11,375 nucleotides of DNA from JALHVH01 sp964544265 (GCA_964544265.1 CAZJBD010000079.1:1-11375), one strand, 5' to 3'. Positions 1-7,599 are shown, numbered from the stretch's first letter. The notes: generated from the letters alone by a model not told the origin. A program made the numbers and translations.

Positions 1-3
1 CCT

Positions 4-60
4 GGCTCGCCGGGACAGGCCGCGGCCGACGGAGGGCGCGCCCCGAGCCTGAATTTTTTT
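4..60 (+). terminator. Possible rho-independent terminator of an upstream gene
   Basis: GGCTCG (4-9) is complementary to CGAGCC (44-49). The bases between contain two perfect palindromes, GGCCGCGGCC (18-27) and GGGCGCGCCC (34-43), and seven T residues follow at 54-60. After this the sequence turns abruptly AT-rich. One plus-strand frame (from base 2) is open to a TGA at 50-52, so the 3' end of an upstream gene may lie here, but about 16 codons are too few to identify it. The stem is short for its loop and four bases separate it from the T-run, so the call is tentative. Confidence 0.35.
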
Positions 61-113
61 ACACACGAAAAGAGATACTTTCCATCTGAATTCTTTGTAA
101 CCCTCGCCAATCA

Positions 114-142
114 TTGATCAGGGCCGGGGGACATGCGATAAT
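114..142 (+). promoter_or_regulatory. Promoter of the lipocalin gene (extended -10, leaderless)
   Basis: A -35-like TTGATC (114-119) is separated by 17 bases from GATAAT (137-142), which is immediately preceded by TGC (134-136), the TGn of an extended -10. The usual start point, about 7 bases after the -10, falls on the A of the ATG at 149. No Shine-Dalgarno sequence lies at a useful distance: the nearest G-run (126-130) is 18 bases upstream. Seen directly: boxes and spacing. Inferred: leaderless transcription. Confidence 0.55.
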
Positions 143-148
143 GAATCT

Positions 149-679
149 ATGAAAAGTGTTGTATTATTTTTGTTTGCTTTCGGGTTGACGGGGCTCTGTG
201 CTCAAGACTCCGGAATCCAGCCGGTCCGGACCGTCGACAAAGTCGACCTCGATCGTTATATGGGAAAATGGTTCGAGATCGCCGCCTTCCCGCAGAAGTT
301 CCAGAAGGGCTGTCACTGCACGACGGCCGAATACGAGATGACGGACAAGGGCTACGTTCGAGTCGTCAATGCCTGCCGGAAAGGCGGCCCCGACGGCAAG
401 GTCAGCCGCGCGAAGGGCAAGGCCTTTGTTGTCAAGGGAAGCGGCAACGCCAAGCTCAGGGTCCAATTCTTTTGGCCCTTCAGGGGAAATTATTGGATTA
501 TCGACCTAGCTGAAGATTATACCTATGCGGTCGTCGGGGACCCGAGCCGGAAATATTTATGGATCCTATCCCGGGCGAAGGAGATGGACCCCGCGCTCTA
601 TGACGAGATCGTCCAAAGGATAAAGGCCCAGGGGTTCGATACGACGAAACTCGTCAAGGCCGATCAGAGTTGCCTGTAG
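149..679 (+). CDS. blc: Blc-type bacterial lipocalin, secreted
   Basis: This 176-residue protein is probably an outer-membrane or periplasmic lipocalin, a small beta-barrel that binds lipids or other hydrophobic ligands. Residues 1-18 form a signal peptide (Lys2, then a hydrophobic core to about residue 16). The lipocalin GxW motif is Gly39-Lys40-Trp41 in a YMGKWFEIA context. The conserved second half is also present: FFWPF at about 107-111, an EDYTYAVVGDP strand at 122-132, and YLWILSR at 136-142. Length matches E. coli Blc (177). Unlike E. coli Blc there is no canonical lipobox: Cys17 is preceded by Leu, so cleavage by signal peptidase I after Ala18 is at least as likely as lipidation. The mature part has Cys55, Cys57, Cys76 and Cys175, which could form disulfides as in eukaryotic ApoD-like lipocalins. 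It appears to be a single-gene unit with its own promoter. Confidence 0.9.
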   Translation: MKSVVLFLFAFGLTGLCAQDSGIQPVRTVDKVDLDRYMGKWFEIAAFPQKFQKGCHCTTAEYEMTDKGYVRVVNACRKGGPDGKVSRAKGKAFVVKGSGNAKLRVQFFWPFRGNYWIIDLAEDYTYAVVGDPSRKYLWILSRAKEMDPALYDEIVQRIKAQGFDTTKLVKADQSCL

Positions 680-1035
680 CCTTCAGCCGTCTCTCCTGGA
701 GCGGGTTCCCCCCTACAATTTGACTTCGTCCAAATGGTCTCGTAAACCACGTTCGATCCGCTCCATATTCAAAGCAGGGCTCCTGAATAATTTCCAATCA
801 TGATAACAACCTCCATCGAATAGGAACACATAGGAATCTCTTTAATGACGTTTACCCGAGGGGTCTGCGATGATTCGCCCTTCGAGGAACCGGTGTTTCT
901 GATTTTCCAGAATGGCCATTGTATTCCCGATGTGGATATGATATAGAGTCCGATGGGAACTGAATATTAACTATTTCCGGACGTTCCTGGCAAGGACCCG
1001 GTGCTGGAGAATCGGTCCGGAGAAAGGGGGACTCA
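680..1035. other. Non-coding spacer between lipocalin and small membrane protein
   Basis: About 355 bases with lower GC than the neighbouring genes and no convincing coding frame on either strand. A possible promoter for the gene at 1036 is listed separately. An 8-bp inverted repeat, TGGAGCGG (697-704) and CCGCTCCA (758-765), is separated by 53 bases. A near-repeat of TAGGAA occurs twice around 821-836. No terminator with a T-run was found after the lipocalin stop. Confidence 0.5.
919..947 (+). promoter_or_regulatory. Weak candidate promoter for the 1036 gene
   Basis: TTGTAT (919-924), a 17-base spacer and TATAGA (942-947), the latter preceded by TGA (939-941) as an extended -10. Transcription would start near 954, giving a leader of about 80 bases that includes the ribosome binding site of the next gene. 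The hexamers match consensus at only 3 and 4 of 6 positions, and an overlapping TATGAT (937-942) lacks a spaced -35. Confidence 0.3.
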
Positions 1036-1284
1036 ATGATCTTGTGGGTCAGCTTCATGGTCGTTTTGACGGTGCTTTCCTACCTTAACGACACCGGCGT
1101 CATCAGTTTTCTGAAGAACGTCAGAATCCCGTTTCTGGGAGCATCTCTTCTTAGTTTCCTGATTCTTGTCGGCACGGCGGGCATCCTTATTAGGATGCTG
1201 TGGATGAGGAGGCGGGGAGAGAAGGAAGGTCTCCAAGAAAAGATCAGGAGGCTCGAGCAGCAGCTCTCCAGCAGCAAGCCTTAA
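1036..1284 (+). CDS. Small two-helix membrane protein with coiled-coil tail, function unknown
   Basis: I do not recognise a family. The 82-residue product has a first hydrophobic segment at residues 1-17, a short polar loop (about 18-31), a second hydrophobic segment at about 33-53, an arginine-rich stretch (RMLWMRRRGEKEG, 53-65) and a charged amphipathic C-terminal helix (RRLEQQL at about 71-77) that could form a coiled coil. The positive residues after helix 2 suggest a cytoplasmic C-terminus. The start is supported by AGAAAGGGGG (1021-1030), a good Shine-Dalgarno sequence five bases before the ATG. The layout resembles small LapA-like or phage-shock-type membrane proteins, but that is only a shape comparison. 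It is convergent with the ROK kinase, with only 15 bases between the stop codons. Confidence 0.7.
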   Translation: MILWVSFMVVLTVLSYLNDTGVISFLKNVRIPFLGASLLSFLILVGTAGILIRMLWMRRRGEKEGLQEKIRRLEQQLSSSKP

Positions 1285-1299
1285 GCATCCCCTCGCGGC

Positions 1300-2145
1300 C
1301 TATTGGGCCAGGGAGTCGAGATAGAGCGCGGCAGCGCCCAAGAGGGCGATATTCTCTGTATCGGAGATCTCGACCTTGATTTTCTGAAGAGTGATCGAGT
1401 AGACGAAATCCTGCATGGCCTTCCACATGGCCTTCTGAAAGAAGGAATAGGACCGGCTGACCGAACCGCCCAGGATGACGATCTCGGGGTCAGCCGCATA
1501 GAGGACGACCTTTATGGCCTGTCCGAGGTAGTATCCGAATTCGTCGAAGACGGCCAGGGCCGCGGGGTCGCCTTTACGAGCCCTTTCTGCCAGCGCCTTT
1601 CCTGATGTCCCGTGGACGTTCTTGAAGAACTGGCCGGAAGCGTAGTATTCGATATTATGATCTTTGTACGGCAGCATGCCGAACTCGCCCGCTCCACAGT
1701 TGGCTCCGGAGAATAGCCTGCCGTTGGCGATGATGCCCGCGCCCAGCCCTGTGCCAAGGATGAGGCCGACGAGGTTGTCGTAAGGCTTTCCCTTGCCGAA
1801 GTGCTTTTCTCCAGCGGCGAAGCAATTGGCGTCGTTGTTGACGTAACAAGGAAGACGATATTTTCCTTCCAATAGGGCCTTGAGGGGGACTTTCTTCCAG
1901 GAGGGAATGTTCTGGACGTCGTAAACGACCCCCTCCTTGAGATCCACGATGCTCGGGACACCCACCCCGATCCCGTCGACGCCGGCCCCGATGAGCGGAT
2001 TGATAACCCCTAAGACGTCCTCAAGGACCGCTTTCTCCGGGCCATCGCCATGCACGGCCGCTGTTTTGACTCTGGTCAGCCGTCCGCTTTCGACCAGGCC
2101 GGCCCGGACGTTCGTACCGCCCAGGTCGACTCCGATGATGGACAT
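1300..2145 (-). CDS. ROK-family sugar kinase lacking the zinc-binding motif
   Basis: A 281-residue cytoplasmic kinase expected to phosphorylate a hexose or amino sugar with ATP. The N-terminal phosphate-binding motif is DLGGTNVRAG (residues 7-16). NNDAN (103-107) holds the expected catalytic base Asp105. The glycine-rich GTGLGAGII lies at 131-139, and the second ATP-binding segment is EIVILGGSVS at 221-230. Oddly, the usual ROK zinc site is missing: the GE(I/L)GH element reads GEFGM (153-157), with Met in place of the His ligand, and the CxCGxxGCxE segment is replaced by a stretch around KDHNIEYYASGQFF (161-174) with no cysteine. The fold and catalytic residues are otherwise intact, so I infer an active zinc-free subfamily rather than a dead enzyme. 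It starts 13 bases after the permease stop, with GAGAGGG as ribosome binding site, so the two are probably co-transcribed. Substrate cannot be read from the sequence. Confidence 0.88.
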   Translation of the reverse strand: MSIIGVDLGGTNVRAGLVESGRLTRVKTAAVHGDGPEKAVLEDVLGVINPLIGAGVDGIGVGVPSIVDLKEGVVYDVQNIPSWKKVPLKALLEGKYRLPCYVNNDANCFAAGEKHFGKGKPYDNLVGLILGTGLGAGIIANGRLFSGANCGAGEFGMLPYKDHNIEYYASGQFFKNVHGTSGKALAERARKGDPAALAVFDEFGYYLGQAIKVVLYAADPEIVILGGSVSRSYSFFQKAMWKAMQDFVYSITLQKIKVEISDTENIALLGAAALYLDSLAQ

Positions 2146-2158
2146 GGTCCCGGCCCTC

Positions 2159-3454
2159 TCAGTTCTTCCCGGCCGCCTCGGCCGCCAGAGCCAGCTTTCT
2201 CTTTTTATCCGAGAGCGTCTCGTTCGTGATGAGCGGTCTGGCCCAGAAGCCGATGCTTAAGATATATCCAAGCGTCAGATAAAGGAAGAACATCCCCTGG
2301 CGCAGGCCGAAATGGTCGCCCAGCCAGCCGATGATCAGGGGTCCCAGGGCGCCGCCGATGATGCCCGTGACCAGGATGCCCGAGAAGGAGCCCTGGTGGC
2401 TTTCGACGGAGTTCAGGGCCAGGGAGAATATGATGGACCACATGACCGAGGCCGCGAACCCAATCAGCGGGAAGGCGTAAATGGCGATGCGTCCGGGACC
2501 GAATAGTGCGATCGTCAGGAGGACGAGGGCCGCCGCGGCGAATCCCTTGAGGACCCTGCGGCTGTCGAAGAGCTTGAGCAGGACGAGTCCGAGGACACAG
2601 CCGATGGTCATCAGGCCCCAGAACCAGGAGACGGTCCTGGCCCCGACGACCTGGGGATCGTATTTATGATAGACGGATAGAAACTGAGACATCCAGTTGG
2701 CCGCCCCTTGCTCGGTCGCGACGTAGGTCATGATGCCGAAGAAATAGAGGATGACGACTTTCTTCTTGAGAAGCATCCCGTAGGTCGCCCAGGCGCCCGT
2801 TTTTTCGTCTTCCTTCCGTACGACAAGGGGAAACTTCGCGAGAAGGAGGACGGCGATCATGATTACGGTGACCACCGTGAAGACCCAGTAGACCGAAACC
2901 CAGGCAAGTCCGGAGGGGACGACTCTGGATACCGTTCGGAGGATGAGATTGCCGTCGGCGGCAGGCGTGCCAAGGTTCCGGACGAAGTAAGAGTAGATAA
3001 AGGGGCTGAGGAACGACGCGGCGCCGAAGAAGAGCTGGGCCATGACGGAATTGAATGCAAAGTGTTCCTCGCCGCCGGCCACACGGAGCAGGGGATTGAT
3101 TGCGACCTGGAGGGCGGCCATCCCGCTCCCGATCAGGAAGAGGGATAGGATGGCCGTCGGATACTTGGGAAGGAGGGAAAAGAGAAGAGCCCCGCCGAAG
3201 GCCACGACGAAGGATCCGACGAGAATGCGCTTGTCTCCGAAACGTTCGACGAGCATCCCGGCCGGGACGGACATGACCCCGTAGGCGATGAAAAAAGCGA
3301 AGGGGAGGAGCGCGACGAGGGTCAGGCTCAGGCGGAAGCTCTTGATGATATCGGGGACAAGGGGACCGATGATGTTGGTCAGAAGTGAGATGACGAAGAA
3401 GATCAGGAAGACGAGCCCCACCATGAAAGGGCTTCTCTTGGCACTTGCGTTCAT
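2159..3454 (-). CDS. FHS-family MFS sugar permease (GluP/FucP-like)
   Basis: A 431-residue inner-membrane transporter with about 12 hydrophobic segments, likely a sugar:proton symporter. The family signature is in TM4 and the following loop: ALQVAINPLLRVAGG (residues 114-128), matching the LxxAxNPxxxxLG pattern of fucose/glucose-galactose permeases. An MFS motif-A-like loop, GMLVERFGDKR, lies at 66-76, and the C-terminal half has GIIGGALGPLIIGWLGD (364-380). At the position where E. coli FucP has the functional Glu135 (CLETAANP), this protein has Gln116. From memory, glucose/galactose-type members also carry Gln there, so I lean towards GluP-like rather than fucose specificity. The start is fixed by GGAGG just upstream of the ATG. 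It is the first gene of an operon with the ROK kinase, suggesting import followed by phosphorylation. A -10-like TATACT lies upstream (3496-3491, minus strand) but without a well-spaced -35. Confidence 0.87.
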   Translation of the reverse strand: MNASAKRSPFMVGLVFLIFFVISLLTNIIGPLVPDIIKSFRLSLTLVALLPFAFFIAYGVMSVPAGMLVERFGDKRILVGSFVVAFGGALLFSLLPKYPTAILSLFLIGSGMAALQVAINPLLRVAGGEEHFAFNSVMAQLFFGAASFLSPFIYSYFVRNLGTPAADGNLILRTVSRVVPSGLAWVSVYWVFTVVTVIMIAVLLLAKFPLVVRKEDEKTGAWATYGMLLKKKVVILYFFGIMTYVATEQGAANWMSQFLSVYHKYDPQVVGARTVSWFWGLMTIGCVLGLVLLKLFDSRRVLKGFAAAALVLLTIALFGPGRIAIYAFPLIGFAASVMWSIIFSLALNSVESHQGSFSGILVTGIIGGALGPLIIGWLGDHFGLRQGMFFLYLTLGYILSIGFWARPLITNETLSDKKRKLALAAEAAGKN

Positions 3455-3608
3455 CGTTCCTCCACTTTCCTGGCGTTTCCGTTACCCGCCAGTATAGAAC
3501 ATAAGGCCGGTCAAGGGAATAGCCCCGGGGACGGGGGCGGTCGTTGATGAAAAAGATATTGCGCCGGCTTCGGGTCAGGCCGTGCAGGTCGGTGAAATCG
3601 TTTCGGCG

Positions 3609-3636
3609 TTGCCAAGAGGGCATTTTGTGCTAAAAT
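3609..3636 (+). promoter_or_regulatory. Promoter of the DHA1-like exporter, fixes the ATG at 3648
   Basis: TTGCCA (3609-3614), 16 bases, then TAAAAT (3631-3636) immediately preceded by TGC (3628-3630), an extended -10. Both hexamers match the sigma-70 consensus at five of six positions. Predicted transcription start is about 3643, five bases before the ATG at 3648 and downstream of the alternative GTG at 3582. No Shine-Dalgarno sequence precedes 3648. Confidence 0.65.
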
Positions 3637-3647
3637 GCCCGTTCGAA

Positions 3648-4883
3648 ATGTTGGAAAAAGCCATCGGCTTGTATAGAGAGGCGTACTCAGGACTGCCGCG
3701 CGGGGCCTGGGTTCTCGCCTTGGCGGAATTCATCAACCGTTGCGGCTTCATGGTTCTCGTCTTTCTGAACATCTACCTGACGCGGCAATTGGGTTTTTCC
3801 CTCCTTCAAGCCGGACGAATCCTTAGCGCGTTTGGGCTCGGTTCCATCGCCGGCGGATATCTGGGAGGTCTGCTCTGCGATAAAATCGGCATCCGAAAAA
3901 TCCAAATCTGGAGCTTGATCCTGTCCGGATTGCTCCTTATTGGAACGGGATATTTGTCGAGTTACGTTCCGCTTCTCTCGTTTCTTTTCTTATATGGGGT
4001 CATCTCCACGGCAATCTTCCCCGCCAACGACACGGCCATGTCCAGATTCTGCGCCGGCGAGATGAGATCGAAGGGATTCGCGCTGCGCCGCCTGGCTTCC
4101 AATTTGGGGATCACTTTCGGCCCGGTCATCGGAGGATTTTTGATCCTTCTCGATTATCGTTGGCTATTCTGGGTTGACGGGTTGACGACCCTGGCCTCAG
4201 CCGTCGCTATCGCCGTTTTATTAAAGGCGGTCCCGACCGGAATGGACGCCGGTTCGAACGACCCATCTCAAGGGTCCCGGTCTCCCTTGCGAGACGGGCC
4301 GTTTCTTGCCTTCATGGGGCTTTTCCTGGTCCTCATGGTTGTCTTCAGCCAATTCTTTTCGACCTTCAGCCTCTATCTGAACACCGTCTATGGGCTTAGG
4401 GAAAACCGGATCGGCACGATCTGGGCCGTGAATACGATCATGATCGTTCTCATCGAGATGGTTCTCATTCATTCCTTGCGGAGGCGTTCGGAAATGAAAA
4501 TCATCGCTCTGGGCGCCGCCTTCATCGGGATCGGATACGGACTTCTGCCCTTCGGGCGCGGATATGGCTATGCTGCCTTTACTGTCATGGTTTGGACCAT
4601 GGGCGAGATCCTCACCATTCCGATGACGGCGACCGTAACCGCAAACCGGGCAGGCGCCTCAACGGGAAGATATATGGGCATGCTCAGCCTGATGTTCTCG
4701 TTAGCCTGGTTCATCGCGCCCTTTTCCGGCAATTGGCTTTACGCCAAGATCGGAGGCGATGCGCTCTGGAAGCTGGCGGGAGGAATCGGACTTCTAACCG
4801 CCGGCGGCATTTGGCTACTCCGAAGCGCCCTGCCCGTCCCCAAGCTTCCTGCGGGGGACGCCGCGCCGAGCGGTGCGACTTGA
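3648..4883 (+). CDS. DHA1-like MFS transporter (probable efflux)
   Basis: A 411-residue, 12-helix inner-membrane transporter of the major facilitator superfamily, resembling MdtH/Bmr-type drug:proton antiporters. Visible features are a TM2-TM3 motif-A loop, GGLLCDKIGIRKI (about residues 73-85), a motif-C-like GITFGPVIGGF in TM5 (about 153-163), and a hydrophilic central loop with a Ser/Gly-rich stretch (about 199-215) between the two six-helix halves. The frame is open upstream to a GTG at 3582, but a strong promoter lies inside that extension, so the ATG at 3648 is preferred. Substrate is unknown: the family exports drugs, sugars or metabolites. It is divergent from the FHS permease and convergent with the beta-propeller gene, with only 13 bases between stop codons and no obvious terminator. 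Confidence 0.82.
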   Translation: MLEKAIGLYREAYSGLPRGAWVLALAEFINRCGFMVLVFLNIYLTRQLGFSLLQAGRILSAFGLGSIAGGYLGGLLCDKIGIRKIQIWSLILSGLLLIGTGYLSSYVPLLSFLFLYGVISTAIFPANDTAMSRFCAGEMRSKGFALRRLASNLGITFGPVIGGFLILLDYRWLFWVDGLTTLASAVAIAVLLKAVPTGMDAGSNDPSQGSRSPLRDGPFLAFMGLFLVLMVVFSQFFSTFSLYLNTVYGLRENRIGTIWAVNTIMIVLIEMVLIHSLRRRSEMKIIALGAAFIGIGYGLLPFGRGYGYAAFTVMVWTMGEILTIPMTATVTANRAGASTGRYMGMLSLMFSLAWFIAPFSGNWLYAKIGGDALWKLAGGIGLLTAGGIWLLRSALPVPKLPAGDAAPSGAT

Positions 4884-4896
4884 TTCTGATTCCAAA

Positions 4897-7448
4897 TCAA
4901 TCTTCTTCGTCGTACCAGTTGCGCTTTTTATCCTTTCCATTCACACCGTTCGCGTCCAGGGCCCACATGCCGCGGCCGTGGGTCGCGATAACGACGATGT
5001 TCTCCCTGGGGTGGATGATCAAGTCGAGGACGTAGACCATCGGAAGGTCCTTGCCGAGAACGCCCCATGTTTTCCCTTGGTCAAGGGATGAGAAGACGCC
5101 GCCGTCCGTCCCGACATAAAGGATGTTCTTGTCAACCGGATCCTCGCGAATGACGTTGACCGGCCCGCAGGGGATTCCTTTGGAAATATCAACCCAGGTT
5201 TTGCCATAATCCTTGGACATCCAGACGTAGGGCGTGAAGTCATCGTCGCGCTTTCCGTTTTGGGTCACATAAACGGTCCCCAGGTCAAAGGCCGAGGCCG
5301 CGATCCGGCTCACCCACTTCTCAAAGGGAAGACCGGCCGTGATCTCCTGCCAGGCTTTTCCCCCATCTTTGGTCACCCAGACTCGGCCGTCATCCGTCCC
5401 GGCGTAGATCAGCCCATATTTAAGGGGGGATTCGGAGATGGCGAAGAGCGTATGATAAGGGATGTCGCCCATCTCGGACGCAGTATTGTAGGTCAGGTCG
5501 GGACTGATGCGCTCCCAGGTATCGCCGCGATCGAGCGACCGGAAGACGTATTGCATGCCGTGATAAACGATATTAGGGTTGTGGGGAGATAGGATGAAGG
5601 GTGCCATCCACTGTCCCCTCAACCTGGGTTCGTTATCGTAGGTTCGGGGGAGGAGATCTTTCGTCGTCTGCCAAAATCTTCCGGGTTGGCTAAGATCGGT
5701 CCGGGAGATCGTTCCGTAGAATCCGGCCGAGTAAACGATATTGGGGTTCGTGGGGTCGACGGCGTGATTGGAGCCTTCTCCTCCCGGCGTTTCTTCGAAC
5801 TCCACGGTGGGGATCTTGTCCCGGCCCTGGCTGAGGTCGACGATGCCCCGGAAACTTCCGTGGTCCTGCATCGAGCCGAAGACGTAGAACGGTTTTGCCA
5901 TGTCAAAGTTGACGTTGAAGAACTGGCAGACGGGAAGGACGTCCTGGAAGTACCGCCAGGTCACGCCTTTGTCATAGGATACGGCGAGACCCTGGTCGAA
6001 ACCGTTGATCAGGTAGTTGGAGTTATCGGGATCGATCCATAGGGCATGGTGGTCAACCCCCGGGGTTTTGAGGCGTTTAAAAGTCTTCCCCCCGTCGGTC
6101 GAGACGTTCAATCCCAGGCCCATGCTGTAGACGGTGTCGGCGTCGTTGGGGTCGACCCGGACCTGGCCGAAGACCCAGCCATATGTATTGGAGTGGCGCT
6201 CCATGAATGTCTTCTGCTCAGGCGTCAATCCGCTCACCTGTTTCCATGTCTCGCCCTTGTCGTCCGACCTGAAGATCGTCGCTCCTTTGATGATTCCGCC
6301 CCTGGGCAGGCCATAGGTATTCGTTAGCTCTTGGCCGGTCGGCTGCCGGGTTATCTCGTAGTTGTCCACGAACGCGTAGAGGACGTTCGGCTTGGTCAAA
6401 CAGACGTCGATCCCCGTCCGGCCCCTGTACCTCGCCTCGGGGAGGCCGTTTACGATCGGTTTCCAGGTTTTGCCGCCGTCGGTCGTCTTGAACAGGCCGC
6501 TTCCGTTATAATCGGGGAAATTGCGCGGGTCGTTCCACTTGTAGCGGGTTCTCTGCCATGTCGAAGCATAGAGGGTTTCCGGATCGGAAGGGTCCATGAC
6601 CAAGTCGATGGCCCCGGTCTTTTCATTGATGAAAAGCGTTTTCTGCCAGGTCTTGCCCCCGTCGGTGGTTTTATAAACGCCCCGGTCAGGGTTCGTAGTC
6701 CACTCATGGCCCGAAGCCGCGACGTAAACGATGTCGGGATTCTTCGGATGGATGACGATCCTGGGGATCGTATTTGTGTTTTCAAGACCCATGTGGGCCC
6801 AGGTTTTGCCCCCGTCCGTGGACTTGTAAACTCCGATTCCGGCTTGGGAACTGCGGAAAATGTTGGCTTCGCCGGTCCCGACCCAGACGATCATCGGATC
6901 GGAAGGCGCGACGGCGACGTCCCCGATGGCGGCCGAGGCTCCCTTCTCGAATATGGGTTCCCAGGTCGTCCCTTCATTGTCGGTCTTCCAGAGTCCGCCC
7001 GAAGCCGTGGCGGCGTACATCGTATAGTTCTTGCCCTTTGGAGCCACGACCGCGACGTCTATCGTCCGGCCGCTGACGTTCTTCGGGCCGATCCACTGCC
7101 ACCTAAGGTCCTTAAACTTCGAGCCTTGGGCCATCTGGGCGGCTTGCTCGAAGCCTTTAAGGCGGATCTGGGGATCGGTGGATTGAACCCTTTGGNNNNN
7201 NNNNNNNNNNNNNNNNNNNNNNNNNNNNNNNNNNNNNNNNNNNNNNNNNNNNNNNNNNNNNNNNNNNNNNNNNNNNNNNNNNNNNNNNNNNNNNNGGCTT
7301 GCTCGAAGCCTTTAAGGCGGATCTGGGGATCGGTGGATTGAACCCTTTGGGGTTTTTTGGCCTGTTCGGCCGTGCCGACGAGGCTTGAAGCCAAGACCAA
7401 CAGAATGATCAGGGCATAGAGAAAATGACGGAATCTCGAATGATTCAT
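4897..7448 (-). CDS. Secreted Asp-box (BNR/sortilin-like) beta-propeller protein, interrupted by a spurious N-gap
   Basis: A large exported protein annotated in many genomes as a BNR-repeat or VPS10/sortilin-like glycosyl hydrolase. No catalytic activity can be assigned. The start at 7448 has an AAGGAGG ribosome binding site and encodes a signal peptide (MNHSRFRHF, then hydrophobic residues to about 27). The body (7134-4897, 745 residues) carries about 11 Asp-boxes of the form S-x-D-x-G-x-T-W, for example KSTDGGKTW, KTTDGGKTW (twice), RSDDKGETW, VSYDKGVTW, RSLDRGDTW, MSKDYGKTW and SSLDQGKTW. This indicates one or two beta-propellers. The protein ends with ATHGRGMWALD and a short acidic tail, the usual end of the propeller in this group. 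As assembled, signal peptide and body are in different frames because of 100 Ns and a duplicated 55 bp. Removing 155 bp joins them exactly (53 codons before the ATG at 7134), giving 798 residues. A likely role is extracellular binding or degradation of polymers. Confidence 0.85.
7141..7350. repeat. Exact 55-bp direct duplication flanking the scaffold gap
   Basis: Bases 7141-7195 and 7296-7350 are identical over 55 bp and abut the N-run on both sides. Each copy encodes the same peptide on the minus strand (QSTDPQIRLKGFEQA). An overlap this exact is what two contigs sharing a k-mer-length end produce when a scaffolder joins them with placeholder Ns. It is best read as an assembly artefact, not a biological repeat. 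Confidence 0.93.
7196..7295. other. Scaffold gap of 100 Ns
   Basis: Exactly 100 undetermined bases, the conventional length for a gap of unknown size. Because the flanks are the same 55 bp, there is probably no missing sequence. Confidence 0.98.
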
Positions 7449-7478
7449 GGATGCCTCCTTCCCAATTCGCGAAAGAAC

Positions 7479-7507
7479 AGTTTAAGAAGAAAGCCAGGCC
7501 AAGTCAA
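7479..7507 (-). promoter_or_regulatory. Promoter of the beta-propeller gene
   Basis: On the minus strand, TTGACT (7507-7502) is followed after 17 bases by TAAACT (7484-7479). Transcription would start near 7472, leaving a 24-base leader that contains the AAGGAGG ribosome binding site just before the ATG at 7448. The -35 matches consensus at five of six positions and the -10 at four of six. Confidence 0.5.
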
Positions 7508-7577
7508 CTTGGAGAGGGAACTTGCTTCGCTCCCTGCCTCCCTTTCTCGGGTGGGGGCATGAACGCGCGCCCTGCGA

Positions 7578-7599
7578 CCAAGGGGGGACACCCCCTTGG
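7578..7599. repeat. Perfect 9-bp GC-rich hairpin
   Basis: CCAAGGGGG (7578-7586) and CCCCCTTGG (7591-7599) form a perfect stem with a four-base loop. No T-run follows on either strand, so it is not a typical intrinsic terminator. It lies between the two divergent promoters and outside both predicted transcripts. Confidence 0.7.

Noticed and set aside
133..152. Two tiny upstream frames (133-141 and 141-152), the second overlapping the lipocalin ATG
   Set aside because: They look like a translational switch, but the predicted transcript starts at 149, so they would not be in the mRNA.
697..765. 8-bp inverted repeat TGGAGCGG/CCGCTCCA
   Set aside because: The arms are 53 bases apart with no T-run or further pairing, so chance is the simplest explanation.
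3491..3514. TTGACC and TATACT on the minus strand upstream of the FHS permease
   Set aside because: The spacing is only 12 bases, too short for a normal sigma-70 promoter. TATACT may still serve as a -10, but the sequence 17 bases upstream is a poor -35.
2664..3623. 319-codon minus-strand frame overlapping the FHS permease
   Set aside because: Its product is Arg/Pro-rich with no membrane segments or motifs, while the overlapping frame encodes a clear 12-helix transporter with its own ribosome binding site.
6331..7341. Long plus-strand open frame (336 codons) opposite the beta-propeller gene
   Set aside because: It spans the N-gap, lacks domain motifs and is antisense to a protein with 11 recognisable Asp-boxes. 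It is a by-product of GC-rich third positions.
7141..7350. True biological tandem duplication in the beta-propeller gene
   Set aside because: Both copies end exactly at the N boundaries and the join is in frame only when one copy is removed, as expected from contig overlap.
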